Below, piece by piece: positions 7,647 through 16,368 of a stretch of DNA of 64,000 nt. Each line of letters begins with the position of its first letter. The stretch's first letter is position 1. The position numbers and the translations under genes are program-made. The notes beneath the pieces were generated by a model. It was not told where the DNA came from, did no database searches, and was given only the letters and a program-made list of their open reading frames with translations. The DNA is from Mucilaginibacter_A sp041088075 (GTDB lineage Bacteria; Bacteroidota; Bacteroidia; Sphingobacteriales; Sphingobacteriaceae): assembly GCF_041088075.1 (NCBI RefSeq), contig NZ_JBGCVY010000037.1:124001-188000 (forward strand), written 5' to 3'.

Positions 7647-9482
7647 TCAGTTCAAAAACTTGCCCGTTAAATCTATCCTGCGGTCAAACGGTTTCAGGTA
7701 AACATCCGCAAGCGCGGCAAACTCCCTCCGTGTGATTGGCCGATTCAAATCGAAAACAGAATTTAAACGCAGTTTCGGTTTCCAGTCGTTTTTGATTTGG
7801 AGCTGAAAAGTTTTGGCATCGCGCAAATCCAATTCCTCAATAAAAGAAAGCATATTGCCGATGGTAAACAGTTCGGCAGGTTTGTTTTTGTTGAACCAAA
7901 GGAAAGCGCGTGTATAAATCTCGTTCAAAACCGGTTTAATTTCCGAGGTTTTAACGGCAGAATCAGGCAAAAAGAAAACTTGCGCAGAACCACCGGCAGG
8001 TTTTTGTACGCCTTGCAGCAATCCGGTTACGCCCAGTTTTTGAATGGCAATAAACTGCGGGTCTGTTTGCTTTACATCAACAAAAGGCATCAAATAACCG
8101 TGATAGCTCAATATTTCATTTTGAATGAGGCGAAGTTTAACGTTCTTGGTTGTGGTTTTAAAAAACGAACAGTAGGCAGCCATCGTTCCAATGCCTTGAC
8201 CAATCGTCATTTGCACCGAAGGATACATGGTGCTGGCATTGACCAAATGCGTAACCGACATCGCTTTTTCGGCCACCAAAAAATTATCAAAACCTTTTAC
8301 GATAACGGCACCGGCCGGAACGCTGTAAGCTGGAAAAGCACCATAATTGGTTTCGGGCGCACTTTGCAGCGGTAAATAATGTTGGCCGGGCGAAGCATCG
8401 CCAATGCCGATGGAAGTGCGGTAAAGTTTGGAAGAACGGCTGTAAGGCGTATAAATATCATCCAAAACCATTTTGATCACCCCTTTTGCCCGCCGCACTT
8501 CGCGGATATAAGGAAGGTAGGACAAATGATCGGGCGTGTTAAACTCTAAATTATCAACGCTCAAATTTTTTAAACCCATTTGCGTTTGCAAAAAATAAAC
8601 CAAACCAAGCGTTTTTAACCGCGCTTTTTGATAAGCCTGTTCTTTGTTTTGAGCCGAAGAGAAGTCGCTGATTTTCACCGGATAATCGTTGATGCCTTTT
8701 ATTTTCAGCATAAATTTATCGTTGGGCAAACGGCCGCTTTCCAGCATTTGCTTCATGTTTTTTCCTTTCAGGGAATTGTACAAAGTTTCGTCGTAACCTT
8801 CGGGCTTTAGAATGGTACGGTCGGCAGCTCGTCCGTAATCTTTTAAAATAGCAATCCAGGTGAGGTTTTGGATAACGGGCAATGCTTCTTTTACCGCCCA
8901 TTTTTCTCCGGATTGCGCCTCATTTTCAAAACCAACGTCAAACGGAACGCCGAGTTTGGCGGCCACATCGCCGGTTTCGGTCCCATCGATTACCACATCA
9001 GCTTTAATCGTCGTGTTTTCCCCGTTGATTTTGGCGGTAATGGCATAACCCGTTCCGTCCTTTTTTATACCGGTAAAAGAAGCATTCAAATGAACGCTGA
9101 GATTTTTAACCGTGTCCGTAATTTTTTTGAGGACGGCCGCGCCAACGGCAGGTTCAAAACGAAGCGTGGCATTGGCTGTCGTGTCAAAACCGGGCGTGTT
9201 TTTATAATATTCTTTCAACCGTTTCCTAAATTCGCCCCAAACTCCCGAATTAAAACTGCGATTGCCTTCCACCACACACATCCCGCCCGAAGTTAAACTG
9301 CCGCCAAGCCATGGGCCTGCTTCTAAAATTATCGTTTTTACGTTGCTCCGCGCACTTTGTATCCCGGCCGCTGTGCCTGCCGCGCCGCCGCCGATAATCA
9401 AAACGCCGGTTTTCTGGCTTTGCGCAAAAGCGGTTGGGTTAAAAAATATAACTGTAAATAAAAAAATACAAATTTTTTTCAT
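7647..9482 (-). CDS. Secreted FAD-dependent oxidoreductase (FAD_oxidored/xanthan-lyase-like)
   Basis: A 611-residue protein with a signal peptide (about 21 residues ending AFAQ) and an N-terminal Rossmann dinucleotide fold, IIGGGAAGTAAG at about residues 28-39, then the acidic E of LEAGPWLGGS. The middle shows the FAD_oxidored pattern (DGTETGDVAAKLG; later IGIGDASPGQHYLPL). Related secreted proteins are annotated loosely as polysaccharide- or sugar-acting oxidoreductases; the substrate is unknown. Two exact copies of the dispersed 12-mer lie inside it (8882, encoding VKEA; 9074, encoding ASF). Confidence 0.82.
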   Translation of the reverse strand: MKKICIFLFTVIFFNPTAFAQSQKTGVLIIGGGAAGTAAGIQSARSNVKTIILEAGPWLGGSLTSGGMCVVEGNRSFNSGVWGEFRKRLKEYYKNTPGFDTTANATLRFEPAVGAAVLKKITDTVKNLSVHLNASFTGIKKDGTGYAITAKINGENTTIKADVVIDGTETGDVAAKLGVPFDVGFENEAQSGEKWAVKEALPVIQNLTWIAILKDYGRAADRTILKPEGYDETLYNSLKGKNMKQMLESGRLPNDKFMLKIKGINDYPVKISDFSSAQNKEQAYQKARLKTLGLVYFLQTQMGLKNLSVDNLEFNTPDHLSYLPYIREVRRAKGVIKMVLDDIYTPYSRSSKLYRTSIGIGDASPGQHYLPLQSAPETNYGAFPAYSVPAGAVIVKGFDNFLVAEKAMSVTHLVNASTMYPSVQMTIGQGIGTMAAYCSFFKTTTKNVKLRLIQNEILSYHGYLMPFVDVKQTDPQFIAIQKLGVTGLLQGVQKPAGGSAQVFFLPDSAVKTSEIKPVLNEIYTRAFLWFNKNKPAELFTIGNMLSFIEELDLRDAKTFQLQIKNDWKPKLRLNSVFDLNRPITRREFAALADVYLKPFDRRIDLTGKFLN

Positions 9483-9535
9483 TGAGCCGAAATTAACAAT
9501 TTACAAAACGCTATTTTTAGGACAAACGGTTATAC

Positions 9536-11212
9536 ATGACAAAATTTTCTACCAAACGCTTTTACGCCATTGCCGCGGCCTGTGCTTTGAGTTTTAGTTT
9601 AGGCTCTTTCGTTTCCAAAACTTTGGTTGATAATCCGGTTACAGTTTCGGTTATCAAAGCGGCAGAACAGCTTTCCGGCCTAACTTTTTCTGCTGCGCAG
9701 GAAGATTCGATGCTTAGCGGCGCAAACGACCATTTAAAAGCTTACGAAGAACTCCGAAAATTAAGCCTTAAAAACAGCATCGTCCCGGCTTTAAATTTCA
9801 ACCCAATTCCGGTCGGTTTCGTTTATCCTGATAAAACAGACCAATTTTTACTTGATAAAAGAAGCATCGCTACTTTGCCTGCGGATAAAAACGAACTGGC
9901 TTTTTATACCATCCGGCAATTGGCAGATTTGATCCGCACCAAAAAAATCACTTCTGTTGAACTGACTAAGTTTTTTCTGGACCGGCTTAAAAAACTCAAC
10001 ACAAAACTTTTGGCGGTCGTTTCTTATACTGATGACCTCGCCCTGAAACAAGCCGCACAGGCCGATGCAGAAATTGCAGCCGGACATTACCGTGGCGTTT
10101 TGCACGGAATCCCTTTTGCGGTGAAAGATCTTTTATTGGCCAAAAACTACAAAACCACTTTTGGCGCGGCACCTTACAAAGACCAGGTTTTTGATGTGGA
10201 TGCAACGGTTGTAAAAAAACTGGAAGATGCAGGCGCAGTTCTCATTGCCAAATTATCGCTGGGCGAACTGGCGATGGACGATACCTGGTTTGGCGGCCGG
10301 ACGAACAACCCCTGGGATTTGACGCGAGGTTCGGGCGGTTCTTCGGCTGGCCCCGGTGCTGCGGTTTCTGCTGGTTGCGTGCCTTTCGCCATCGGTTCCG
10401 AAACCTGGGGTTCTATCGTTGAGCCTTCCAACAATTGCGGCGATACCGGTTTACGGCCTTCTTTCGGCCGCGTTAGCAAATATGGCGCGATGGCTTTAAG
10501 CTGGAGCATGGATAAATTAGGGCCAATGGCGCGGACGGTGGAAGATTGTGCCATCGTTTTTAACGCCATCCAGGGAAAAGACCCGAAGGATTTAAGCACG
10601 ATTGCCGCCCCTTTTAATTACAACGGCAAACAGACCTCGTTAAAAGGCTGGAAGGTTGGTTATTTAAAAGCTGATTTTCAATCCAAATACCCGAACCGAC
10701 ACAACGATTCTTTAACGCTGGTCAAGATGAAGGAACTGGGCGCAACTTTAATCCCGATAGAACTGCCCAAACTGCCTTTTAATTCCATGAATTTTATTTT
10801 GGATGCCGAAGCCGGTGCCGCTTTCCAGGAATTGGTGTTGACGCACCGAAGCGATTTATTGAAGCGGCAGGAAAAAGCGGCCTGGCCAAATACTTTCCGT
10901 ACCGCGCAATTTATTCCGGCTATTGAATATATCCAGGCCAACCGTGTCCGCACTTTATTGGTGCAAAACTGGTACGAGAAACTGAAAGGTTTAGACTTGT
11001 ACCTTTCGCCTTCTTACAGTGATAATTTATTGCTCACCAACCTCACCGGAAACCCTTGCGTGGTTTTGCCAAATGGTTTTAATGCAAAAGGTTTGCCCAC
11101 CAGCATTACTTTTATGGGACAGCTTTTTGGCGAAGGAAAAACGCTGGAAGCTGCGCGTATTTATCAAAATGCAACTGGTTTTCATTTAAAACATCCAGCT
11201 TTAAATTTTTAA
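9536..11212 (+). CDS. Amidase-signature family hydrolase, exported (copy 1)
   Basis: A 558-residue protein with an N-terminal hydrophobic export segment (about residues 8-28) and an amidase-signature core. Lys197 lies in GIPFAVKDLL, the serine-rich loop GGSSAG at 267-272, and the probable nucleophile Ser293 in SETWGSIVEPS. The family usually has TGGSIR at the last site, so the Trp and the lost Arg are unusual. This argues against GatA, which acts in the cytoplasm on tRNA. A paralogue follows directly. DKRSI at residues 107-111 is encoded by the dispersed 12-mer (9856-9867). Confidence 0.85.
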   Translation: MTKFSTKRFYAIAAACALSFSLGSFVSKTLVDNPVTVSVIKAAEQLSGLTFSAAQEDSMLSGANDHLKAYEELRKLSLKNSIVPALNFNPIPVGFVYPDKTDQFLLDKRSIATLPADKNELAFYTIRQLADLIRTKKITSVELTKFFLDRLKKLNTKLLAVVSYTDDLALKQAAQADAEIAAGHYRGVLHGIPFAVKDLLLAKNYKTTFGAAPYKDQVFDVDATVVKKLEDAGAVLIAKLSLGELAMDDTWFGGRTNNPWDLTRGSGGSSAGPGAAVSAGCVPFAIGSETWGSIVEPSNNCGDTGLRPSFGRVSKYGAMALSWSMDKLGPMARTVEDCAIVFNAIQGKDPKDLSTIAAPFNYNGKQTSLKGWKVGYLKADFQSKYPNRHNDSLTLVKMKELGATLIPIELPKLPFNSMNFILDAEAGAAFQELVLTHRSDLLKRQEKAAWPNTFRTAQFIPAIEYIQANRVRTLLVQNWYEKLKGLDLYLSPSYSDNLLLTNLTGNPCVVLPNGFNAKGLPTSITFMGQLFGEGKTLEAARIYQNATGFHLKHPALNF

Positions 11213-11218
11213 TTACTG

Positions 11219-11230
11219 ATGCTTCTTTTA
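11219..11230 (+). repeat. Dispersed 12-mer copy, intergenic
   Basis: Exact ATGCTTCTTTTA followed by CCATATAAATTTT, 6 bases after the first amidase stop. Confidence 0.9.
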
Positions 11231-11247
11231 CCATATAAATTTTCTAA

Positions 11248-11350
11248 CACACCCCTAACCCCTCTCGAGAGGGGAAGCAAAGTTTGCTACCTTTCTGGCT
11301 TTAGAAAAGTAGGCGATATGCTTCCCCTCTCGAGAGGGGTTAGGGGTGTG
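11248..11350. repeat. Perfect 32-bp inverted repeat between tandem amidases
   Basis: Arms 11248-11279 and 11319-11350 are perfect reverse complements over 32 bases, each holding CCCCTCTCGAGAGGGG, with a 39-base spacer. The spacer end (AGGCGATATGCTTCCCC) reappears nearly unchanged at 20028-20045 inside a second GC-rich inverted repeat, so this is a family rather than a local hairpin. It may act as a strong terminator or attenuator before the second amidase gene. Confidence 0.85.
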
Positions 11351-11382
11351 TCCTTTAAACTGGTTAATCTTTTATATCAACT

Positions 11383-13047
11383 ATGAACATCTCTACCAAA
11401 AAAATTTTAACCATCGCTTCTCTTTGCAGCTTCAGCTTTGTTTGCGGCGCTTTTATTACCCAAAAACTGGAAAACAGCCCAATTACAGTTGCCATGGTTA
11501 ACAAAGCCGAAAAAATAATTGGTATCGGGTTTTCCCCGGCGCAGGCAGATTCGATGTTGACCGGATTGAGCGAGCATCGCAAAGCCTACGAAGAACTGCG
11601 CAAACTGCACCTTCCAAACAATGTTGTGCCGGCTTTAAACTTCAACCCAATTCCGGTTGGCTTCATTTATCCGGATAAAACAGACCAATTTTTACTCGAT
11701 AAAAGAAGCATTGCCGCTTTGCCGGCAGATAGAAATGAACTGGCTTTTTACACGATCAGGCAATTGGCAGATTTGATCCGCACCAAAAAAATAACTTCTG
11801 TCGAGCTGACCAAATTCTTTTTGGAGCGTTTGAAAAAGTACGATCCAAAGCTATTGTTCGTCGTAAACTACACCGAAGAATTGGCCTTAAAACAAGCCGC
11901 ACAAGCCGATGCCGAAATCAAAGCCGGACATTACAAAGGCGTTTTGCAAGGAATCCCGTTTGGCGTAAAGGATTTGCTTTCGGTAAAAGGTTATAAAACG
12001 ACCTGGGGTTCGGTTCCTTGCAAAAACCAGCAATTGGATGTTGATGCAACCGTGGTAAAAAAATTAGAAGCAGCAGGCGCAGTTTTGGTGGCTAAATTAA
12101 CTTTGGGCGAACTGGCAAACGGCGATGTTTGGTTTGGCGGAAGAACCAACAATCCCTGGGATATTACACGCGGTTCCAGTGGTTCTTCGGCTGGCCCGGC
12201 TTCGGCAGTTGCGGCCGGTTGTTTGCCTTTTGCCATCGGTTCCGAAACGTTGGGTTCTATCGTTTCGCCTTCTACCGAATGCGGCGATACGGGTTTGCGT
12301 CCGTCTTTTGGTCGCGCAAGCAAAACCGGTGCAATGGCTTTAAGCTGGACGATGGACAAACTCGGCCCGATTACGCGTAGTGCCGAAGATTGTGCGATTG
12401 TTTTTAACGCGATCCAAGGAACCGATCCACAGGATTTAAGTACGATTTCTGCCCCTTTTAAATATGATGGCAACCAGAAATCGTTAAAAGGCTGGAAAAT
12501 TGGTTACATTAAAGCCGATAACGACCAGAAAAGTGTAACCGATTCTGCCACATTAGCCAAATTAAAAGAACTTGGCGCAACGTTGGTCCCGCTCGAAAAA
12601 CCAAAGGCCATTTACAAATCCATCCGTTTTATTTTGGAAACCGAAGCAGGCGCGGCTTTTCAGGAACTGGTTTTAAACCACAAAGACGACATGCTCGTGC
12701 GCCAGGGAAAAGGTGGCTGGCCAAATATTTTCCGTACCGCACAATTAATTCCGGCGGTAGAATATATCCAGGCCAACCGGGCACGTACTTTTTTAATCCA
12801 GGATTGGTATGAAAAAATAAAAGGCTTGGATATGTACATTGCGCCGTCCTTTTCCAGTAATTTAGTGGTAACCAATTTAACCGGAAACCCTTGCATAGTT
12901 TTGCCAAACGGATTTAACAAACAAGGCCGGCCGGTAAGTATTACTTTTATGGGACAATTATTTGGCGAAGGGAAAATTTTGGAAGCCGCCAAAATTTATC
13001 AGGAAGCAACGGATTTTAACAAAAAACACCCAACACTAAATTTTTAG
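11383..13047 (+). CDS. Amidase-signature family hydrolase, exported (copy 2)
   Basis: A 554-residue tandem paralogue of the preceding gene, alignable end to end. An N-terminal membrane or export segment (residues 8-24) precedes Lys196 (GIPFGVKDLL), the loop SSGSSAG and Ser in SETLGSIVSPS, closer to the family consensus than copy 1. The 12-mer-encoded DKRSI (11700-11711) sits at the same place as in copy 1, so the motif predates the duplication or was converted with it. The stop TAG (13045-13047) lies in the T-rich flank of the next motif copy. Confidence 0.85.
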   Translation: MNISTKKILTIASLCSFSFVCGAFITQKLENSPITVAMVNKAEKIIGIGFSPAQADSMLTGLSEHRKAYEELRKLHLPNNVVPALNFNPIPVGFIYPDKTDQFLLDKRSIAALPADRNELAFYTIRQLADLIRTKKITSVELTKFFLERLKKYDPKLLFVVNYTEELALKQAAQADAEIKAGHYKGVLQGIPFGVKDLLSVKGYKTTWGSVPCKNQQLDVDATVVKKLEAAGAVLVAKLTLGELANGDVWFGGRTNNPWDITRGSSGSSAGPASAVAAGCLPFAIGSETLGSIVSPSTECGDTGLRPSFGRASKTGAMALSWTMDKLGPITRSAEDCAIVFNAIQGTDPQDLSTISAPFKYDGNQKSLKGWKIGYIKADNDQKSVTDSATLAKLKELGATLVPLEKPKAIYKSIRFILETEAGAAFQELVLNHKDDMLVRQGKGGWPNIFRTAQLIPAVEYIQANRARTFLIQDWYEKIKGLDMYIAPSFSSNLVVTNLTGNPCIVLPNGFNKQGRPVSITFMGQLFGEGKILEAAKIYQEATDFNKKHPTLNF

Positions 13048-13062
13048 GGGTAAAAGAAGCAT
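13041..13062 (-). repeat. Dispersed motif with extended tail; flank carries the amidase stop
   Basis: Exact 12-mer at 13051-13062 (minus orientation) preceded on the plus strand by TTTTTAGGGG. The TAG in that flank is the stop codon of the second amidase gene. Confidence 0.9.
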
Positions 13063-13082
13063 TCAATTTTTAAAAAAAGATC

Positions 13083-13610
13083 ATGACAGACGAAAAATAC
13101 CCGATCGGGAAATACACCGCACCACTTTCTTTTACCGAAGAAGAAATGCAAAAATGGATCGCAGAAATTGCGGCTTTGCCCGGCCAGATGCGCCAGGCCG
13201 TGGTTGGTTTAAACTACAAGCAGTTTGATACGCCTTACCGTTTGGGCGGCTGGACGATCCGTCAGGTGATCCATCATGTGGCGGATAGCCATTCCAACAG
13301 TTTAACCCGTTTTAAACTGGCTTTAACCGAAGATAATCCAGCCATTAAACCTTACCAGGAGGCCGACTGGGCTTTATTGCCCGATTATAAAATGCCGGTG
13401 GCACCATCTTTCCAAATGATTGAAGGCATCCATTACCGCTGGGTAGAACTGATGCAAGCCTTAAACGACGAGCAATGGAGCCGTACGTTCTTTCATCCGC
13501 AGACCCAAAAATCGGTTACTTTAAAAGCTGCTTTAGGATTGTATGCCTGGCATGGTTTGCATCATTTGGGGCATATTAAGTTGGCTTTGGGAAAGGCAGA
13601 TAAAAATTAA
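13083..13610 (+). CDS. DinB/YfiT-family putative metal-dependent protein
   Basis: A 175-residue four-helix-bundle protein of the YfiT type. The probable metal histidines lie in IRQVIHHVADSH (about residues 58-69) and WHGLHHLGHI (about 157-166), the three-histidine pattern of DinB-like thiol transferases and hydrolases. Bacillus relatives transfer bacillithiol; whether this organism makes that thiol cannot be seen here. It lies 36 bases after amidase 2 and might be cotranscribed. Confidence 0.85.
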   Translation: MTDEKYPIGKYTAPLSFTEEEMQKWIAEIAALPGQMRQAVVGLNYKQFDTPYRLGGWTIRQVIHHVADSHSNSLTRFKLALTEDNPAIKPYQEADWALLPDYKMPVAPSFQMIEGIHYRWVELMQALNDEQWSRTFFHPQTQKSVTLKAALGLYAWHGLHHLGHIKLALGKADKN

Positions 13611-13651
13611 AAAAATAATTTAAGTTCTTTTACTGTTTTATAACCTTAAAT

Positions 13652-13792
13652 ATGAAATCTACTATAAGTCCGGCTAATGACCAAAAACGGAAAGACTGGC
13701 CAGAAGCTTTCCAAGAAATGGCTAAAAACGGCGATGATGAATTGCTAATTCCTGATGTTTTTGAGGATGAAGATTTTAAAGACTGGACCTGA
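13652..13792 (+). CDS. Small acidic MazE-tail-like protein
   Basis: A 46-residue frame (MKSTISPANDQKRKDWPEAF...) ending ELLIPDVFEDEDFKDWT. The C-terminus resembles the toxin-binding tail of MazE/AbrB antitoxins common in Bacteroidota, but the DNA-binding domain is missing and no mazF gene follows. It may be an orphan or truncated antitoxin. The surrounding DNA is AT-rich and has no exact dispersed 12-mer, unlike its neighbours, which suggests acquisition. Confidence 0.5.
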   Translation: MKSTISPANDQKRKDWPEAFQEMAKNGDDELLIPDVFEDEDFKDWT

Positions 13793-13883
13793 AAGTAAAT
13801 GATATTTCTAAATTACCTAAATCGTTTTCAATAATTATTAACGTTTGCCTAATAATCTCTATTTTTGATAAAACATCAAAAAA

Positions 13884-14126
13884 ATGGATTTAAAGACAAG
13901 AAAAATAGACTTTATTCAGGAGTTTTTTAAACTTCAAAGCGAAGAAGCAATTTCACGTTTTGAAAAGCTATTGCAAAAAGAAAAGAAAAAACTTAAAGAC
14001 AGCAGCTTTGATCCAATGACAATAGAGGAATTTCATCAAAGAATAGACGCCACGTTGGAAGATTCAAAAAATGGCAGGTTAATCGAAGTAAAACAGTTGT
14101 TAGCTGAAATTGAAACTTGGAATTAG
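13884..14126 (+). CDS. Putative antitoxin paired with ParE-like toxin
   Basis: An 80-residue, charged, mostly helical protein with the heptad-like stretch SRFEKLLQKEKKKL near residues 27-40 and FDPMTIEEFHQRID in the middle, typical of short antitoxins that bind RelE/ParE toxins. No DNA-binding domain is recognised with confidence. Its end overlaps the next gene by 10 bases, supporting a coupled toxin-antitoxin pair. Confidence 0.65.
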   Translation: MDLKTRKIDFIQEFFKLQSEEAISRFEKLLQKEKKKLKDSSFDPMTIEEFHQRIDATLEDSKNGRLIEVKQLLAEIETWN

Positions 14127-14434
14127 AACTTTACTGGACTGTTTTTGCGAAAAATGAACTGCAAAACATCTTTAAATATTATAAACAAAAAGCAAGTCCT
14201 GAAATTGCAAAAAAGCTTGTTTCCGAACTCGTACTTGAAACTGCAAGACTAAAAACAAACCCGCATATTGGGCAAGTAGAAGAGTTGCTTGCTAAACGAA
14301 AGCAGGAGTTTCGTTATTTAGTTCATAGAAATTACAAAATTATCTACTGGATTAACAACGATAAAAGCAGTATTGAAATTATAGATGTTTTTGACAATAG
14401 GCAAAATCCTGTGAAAATTACAAGGTCAGAATAG
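14117..14434 (+). CDS. RelE/ParE-family toxin
   Basis: A 105-residue protein that appears to start at TTG (14117), overlapping the antitoxin stop; there is no in-frame ATG near. The ParE/RelE pattern is clear: AKNELQNIFKYYKQKASPEIA at the N-terminus, then LKTNPHIGQ and the C-terminal strands FRYLVHRNYKIIYWINND and IIDVFDNRQNP. ParE members poison gyrase and RelE members cleave mRNA; these cannot be separated by eye. The pair lies in AT-rich DNA free of exact 12-mers. Confidence 0.85.
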   Translation: MELELYWTVFAKNELQNIFKYYKQKASPEIAKKLVSELVLETARLKTNPHIGQVEELLAKRKQEFRYLVHRNYKIIYWINNDKSSIEIIDVFDNRQNPVKITRSE

Positions 14435-14469
14435 AAGTTCCTCCTACTTCTTTTACCACCCCAAATCCC

Positions 14470-15270
14470 TCAAAACAAATTAAAAAAATTATACTCCAGC
14501 CTTACCAAATACATATTCTTTGAATTGCATGTCATACCATTGTACAAAGGTGTGCGGTAAGAAAAATCAACCCGGAAAACACTGTTAAAAATAAACTGAA
14601 CGGCAGGCGCAGCATCCAAATAACTCTGCCGGTAACCAGGATTGGTTTTCCCTAATAATTCCAAGTACAAGTTTACGTTGGTTTGCTTATAATTGGTGTA
14701 ATTTTTTGGGAAAAGCAAATAGCCGGAAGATAACGAATAAGCAACCGCATCTTTGGCAAAACCAACCGGAATTGGATTGTACTGGTTATCCAATCCACGC
14801 AAGTAACTTACCGAACCTGATAATGCCAGCTTGTGCAGCAATTGCGTAAAAACCAAGCCGCTTTGCAAGCCGGAACGGTCGCCTTCCAAAGCAATTTCCT
14901 GGTTAATAATTGGATTATTGATGGTTGATACTTTGATAAAAGCAGCACCACGAAAATGCTTTTGAACAGAATCAACCGACAAAAAACGGTATTTGGCATA
15001 AGCGCTAAAACCTTCCAAATGTTGTTTTTGCTGGTAAAAATCAGATACGTAAGCGGAGGTATGTACCATCCAATTCCTACTTGCGCCATACATCAATTCA
15101 AGCGTATTTCGGTTACGAAAACCAGGATTAAAATAACCCTGGTTTTCTAACCTTATGCCTAAAGAATGCCTCGCCATGTTGCTGGCCGGCTCGGTATTTA
15201 CATATAATTCTTGCGCAAAAGCAGTTGAAGTTAATGCCAAAAAGCACCAAGTTAACAATAGAAACTTCAT
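14470..15270 (-). CDS. Predicted outer-membrane beta-barrel protein
   Basis: A 266-residue protein with a signal peptide (ending STAFAQ) and alternating polar and hydrophobic strands throughout, ending in an aromatic residue (NFFNLF), as expected of an outer-membrane barrel. Its gene begins 13 bases after the HMA-domain gene on the same strand, so it probably belongs to a metal-related operon. I recognise no precise family. Confidence 0.65.
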   Translation of the reverse strand: MKFLLLTWCFLALTSTAFAQELYVNTEPASNMARHSLGIRLENQGYFNPGFRNRNTLELMYGASRNWMVHTSAYVSDFYQQKQHLEGFSAYAKYRFLSVDSVQKHFRGAAFIKVSTINNPIINQEIALEGDRSGLQSGLVFTQLLHKLALSGSVSYLRGLDNQYNPIPVGFAKDAVAYSLSSGYLLFPKNYTNYKQTNVNLYLELLGKTNPGYRQSYLDAAPAVQFIFNSVFRVDFSYRTPLYNGMTCNSKNMYLVRLEYNFFNLF

Positions 15271-15282
15271 TTCCTTTTCGGC

Positions 15283-15801
15283 TTAAATGGTAACGTGATA
15301 TACCTTTTGGCCATCCATCATACCACTTTTATAGCAGGAATAGGTGGTTTGTGCCGCGTACTTTTTATAAGTAGAAGTCGGAACAAAACCTTTATCAATT
15401 ACAGTTACCGGCATAACTCCGTTCAGCGTTTCATCTTTTACATTTAAAAAATGATAAACGTTTCCGGCGTAATTAAAATGATAATTGTTGTTGATCTTTA
15501 AATTATCGAAGTTAAAAGAAGCCGTTAATTTGTTAACAGCAAAACCGGCATCCGTTACTTTTTTGCTGATGGCATCCAGGTTAACTTGTGTATCTTTTTT
15601 AAAAGTAATCACAAAAAGATTACGGTTTAAATCAGGTTTTACATCGCTGACAAAAGTTAAAGTACGCAAAGATTTTTCGGTTGCCTTAGAACACATAGAA
15701 CAGGTTAAACCGCTTACTTGTAAATCGGCTTTAACAAATTGTGCTTTTGCAAATTGGGTAGAAATGGCCAAAAGAGCCAGTAATATTTTGAAAGTTTTCA
15801 T
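15283..15801 (-). CDS. Secreted heavy-metal-associated (HMA) domain protein
   Basis: A 172-residue protein with a signal peptide (about 20 residues) and one HMA domain at about residues 24-95. The metal-binding motif GLTCSMCSKA holds the CxxC pair, followed by ITFKKDTQVNLDAI and VTDAGF as in copper chaperones. The C-terminal 75 residues match nothing I know. It lies between the HYC_CC_PP-type gene and a barrel gene, so periplasmic copper or other soft-metal handling is likely. A near-copy of the 12-mer (around 15512) encodes ASF. Confidence 0.8.
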   Translation of the reverse strand: MKTFKILLALLAISTQFAKAQFVKADLQVSGLTCSMCSKATEKSLRTLTFVSDVKPDLNRNLFVITFKKDTQVNLDAISKKVTDAGFAVNKLTASFNFDNLKINNNYHFNYAGNVYHFLNVKDETLNGVMPVTVIDKGFVPTSTYKKYAAQTTYSCYKSGMMDGQKVYHVTI

Positions 15802-15887
15802 GGAAAGATTGATCTAAAATTGTAATTAAAAAAACGATAAACTTCAGCCAAAAGCTGTGTTTAAATTTTGATTAAATTACGATCAGA

Positions 15888-16256
15888 TCAAATCCGGAAA
15901 GTACAATTTTGGATAAAAACAGGAACGGGGTTTGGAGGCGGCCCGCGTTCCAAAAACAAGTTAGAAAGATGGTTAATAGTTGATGGTTGATGAGAAAAAG
16001 CAAAACTAAAAACCGGAACAAGCGAGACCAAAAAAGTACCGGTAAAAACAGTATGCGCGGCCTGGTGTGCATCTTTTACCTTAACTTCCAAATGCGTTTC
16101 TTTACAGCATTTGCTGTCCATGCCGCAGCTTTTGGTTGGCGCATCAATCTTAAATGATTCAATGCTATTACCGCAAAAATGCAGGTTTAAAGCAAAGCCG
16201 GTTGCCGTAACCAAATACAGCAGCACAACTAAAATTATGCCTGATTTCTTTAACAT
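15888..16256 (-). CDS. HYC_CC_PP-type small secreted protein
   Basis: A 122-residue protein with an N-terminal hydrophobic segment and the marks that name this Bacteroidota family: HFCG near residue 26, a CC pair (SKCCKE) near residue 50 and a C-terminal PP (RGPPPNPVP). Family members occur beside metal-transport genes. It heads the minus-strand HMA/barrel group, and a motif-derived hairpin lies upstream of it. Confidence 0.75.
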   Translation of the reverse strand: MLKKSGIILVVLLYLVTATGFALNLHFCGNSIESFKIDAPTKSCGMDSKCCKETHLEVKVKDAHQAAHTVFTGTFLVSLVPVFSFAFSHQPSTINHLSNLFLERGPPPNPVPVFIQNCTFRI

Positions 16257-16305
16257 TAATGCAAAGATAACGTAACTGATTTAATCAAAGTATGAATCAA
16301 AAGTA

Positions 16306-16349
16306 AATAAAAGAAGCATCCCCGAAAATACAGGGATGCTTCTTTTATC
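16306..16349. terminator. Hairpin made of two opposed 12-mers after the OmpA gene
   Basis: Opposed copies at 16308-16319 (minus) and 16336-16347 (plus), extended by CCC/GGG, form a 16-bp perfect inverted repeat (16307-16322 with 16333-16348) around a 10-base loop. It sits 20 bases past the OmpA-like stop on the minus strand and should end that transcript. Confidence 0.8.
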
Positions 16350-16368
16350 GTATAAAAATTGGTGTTGG

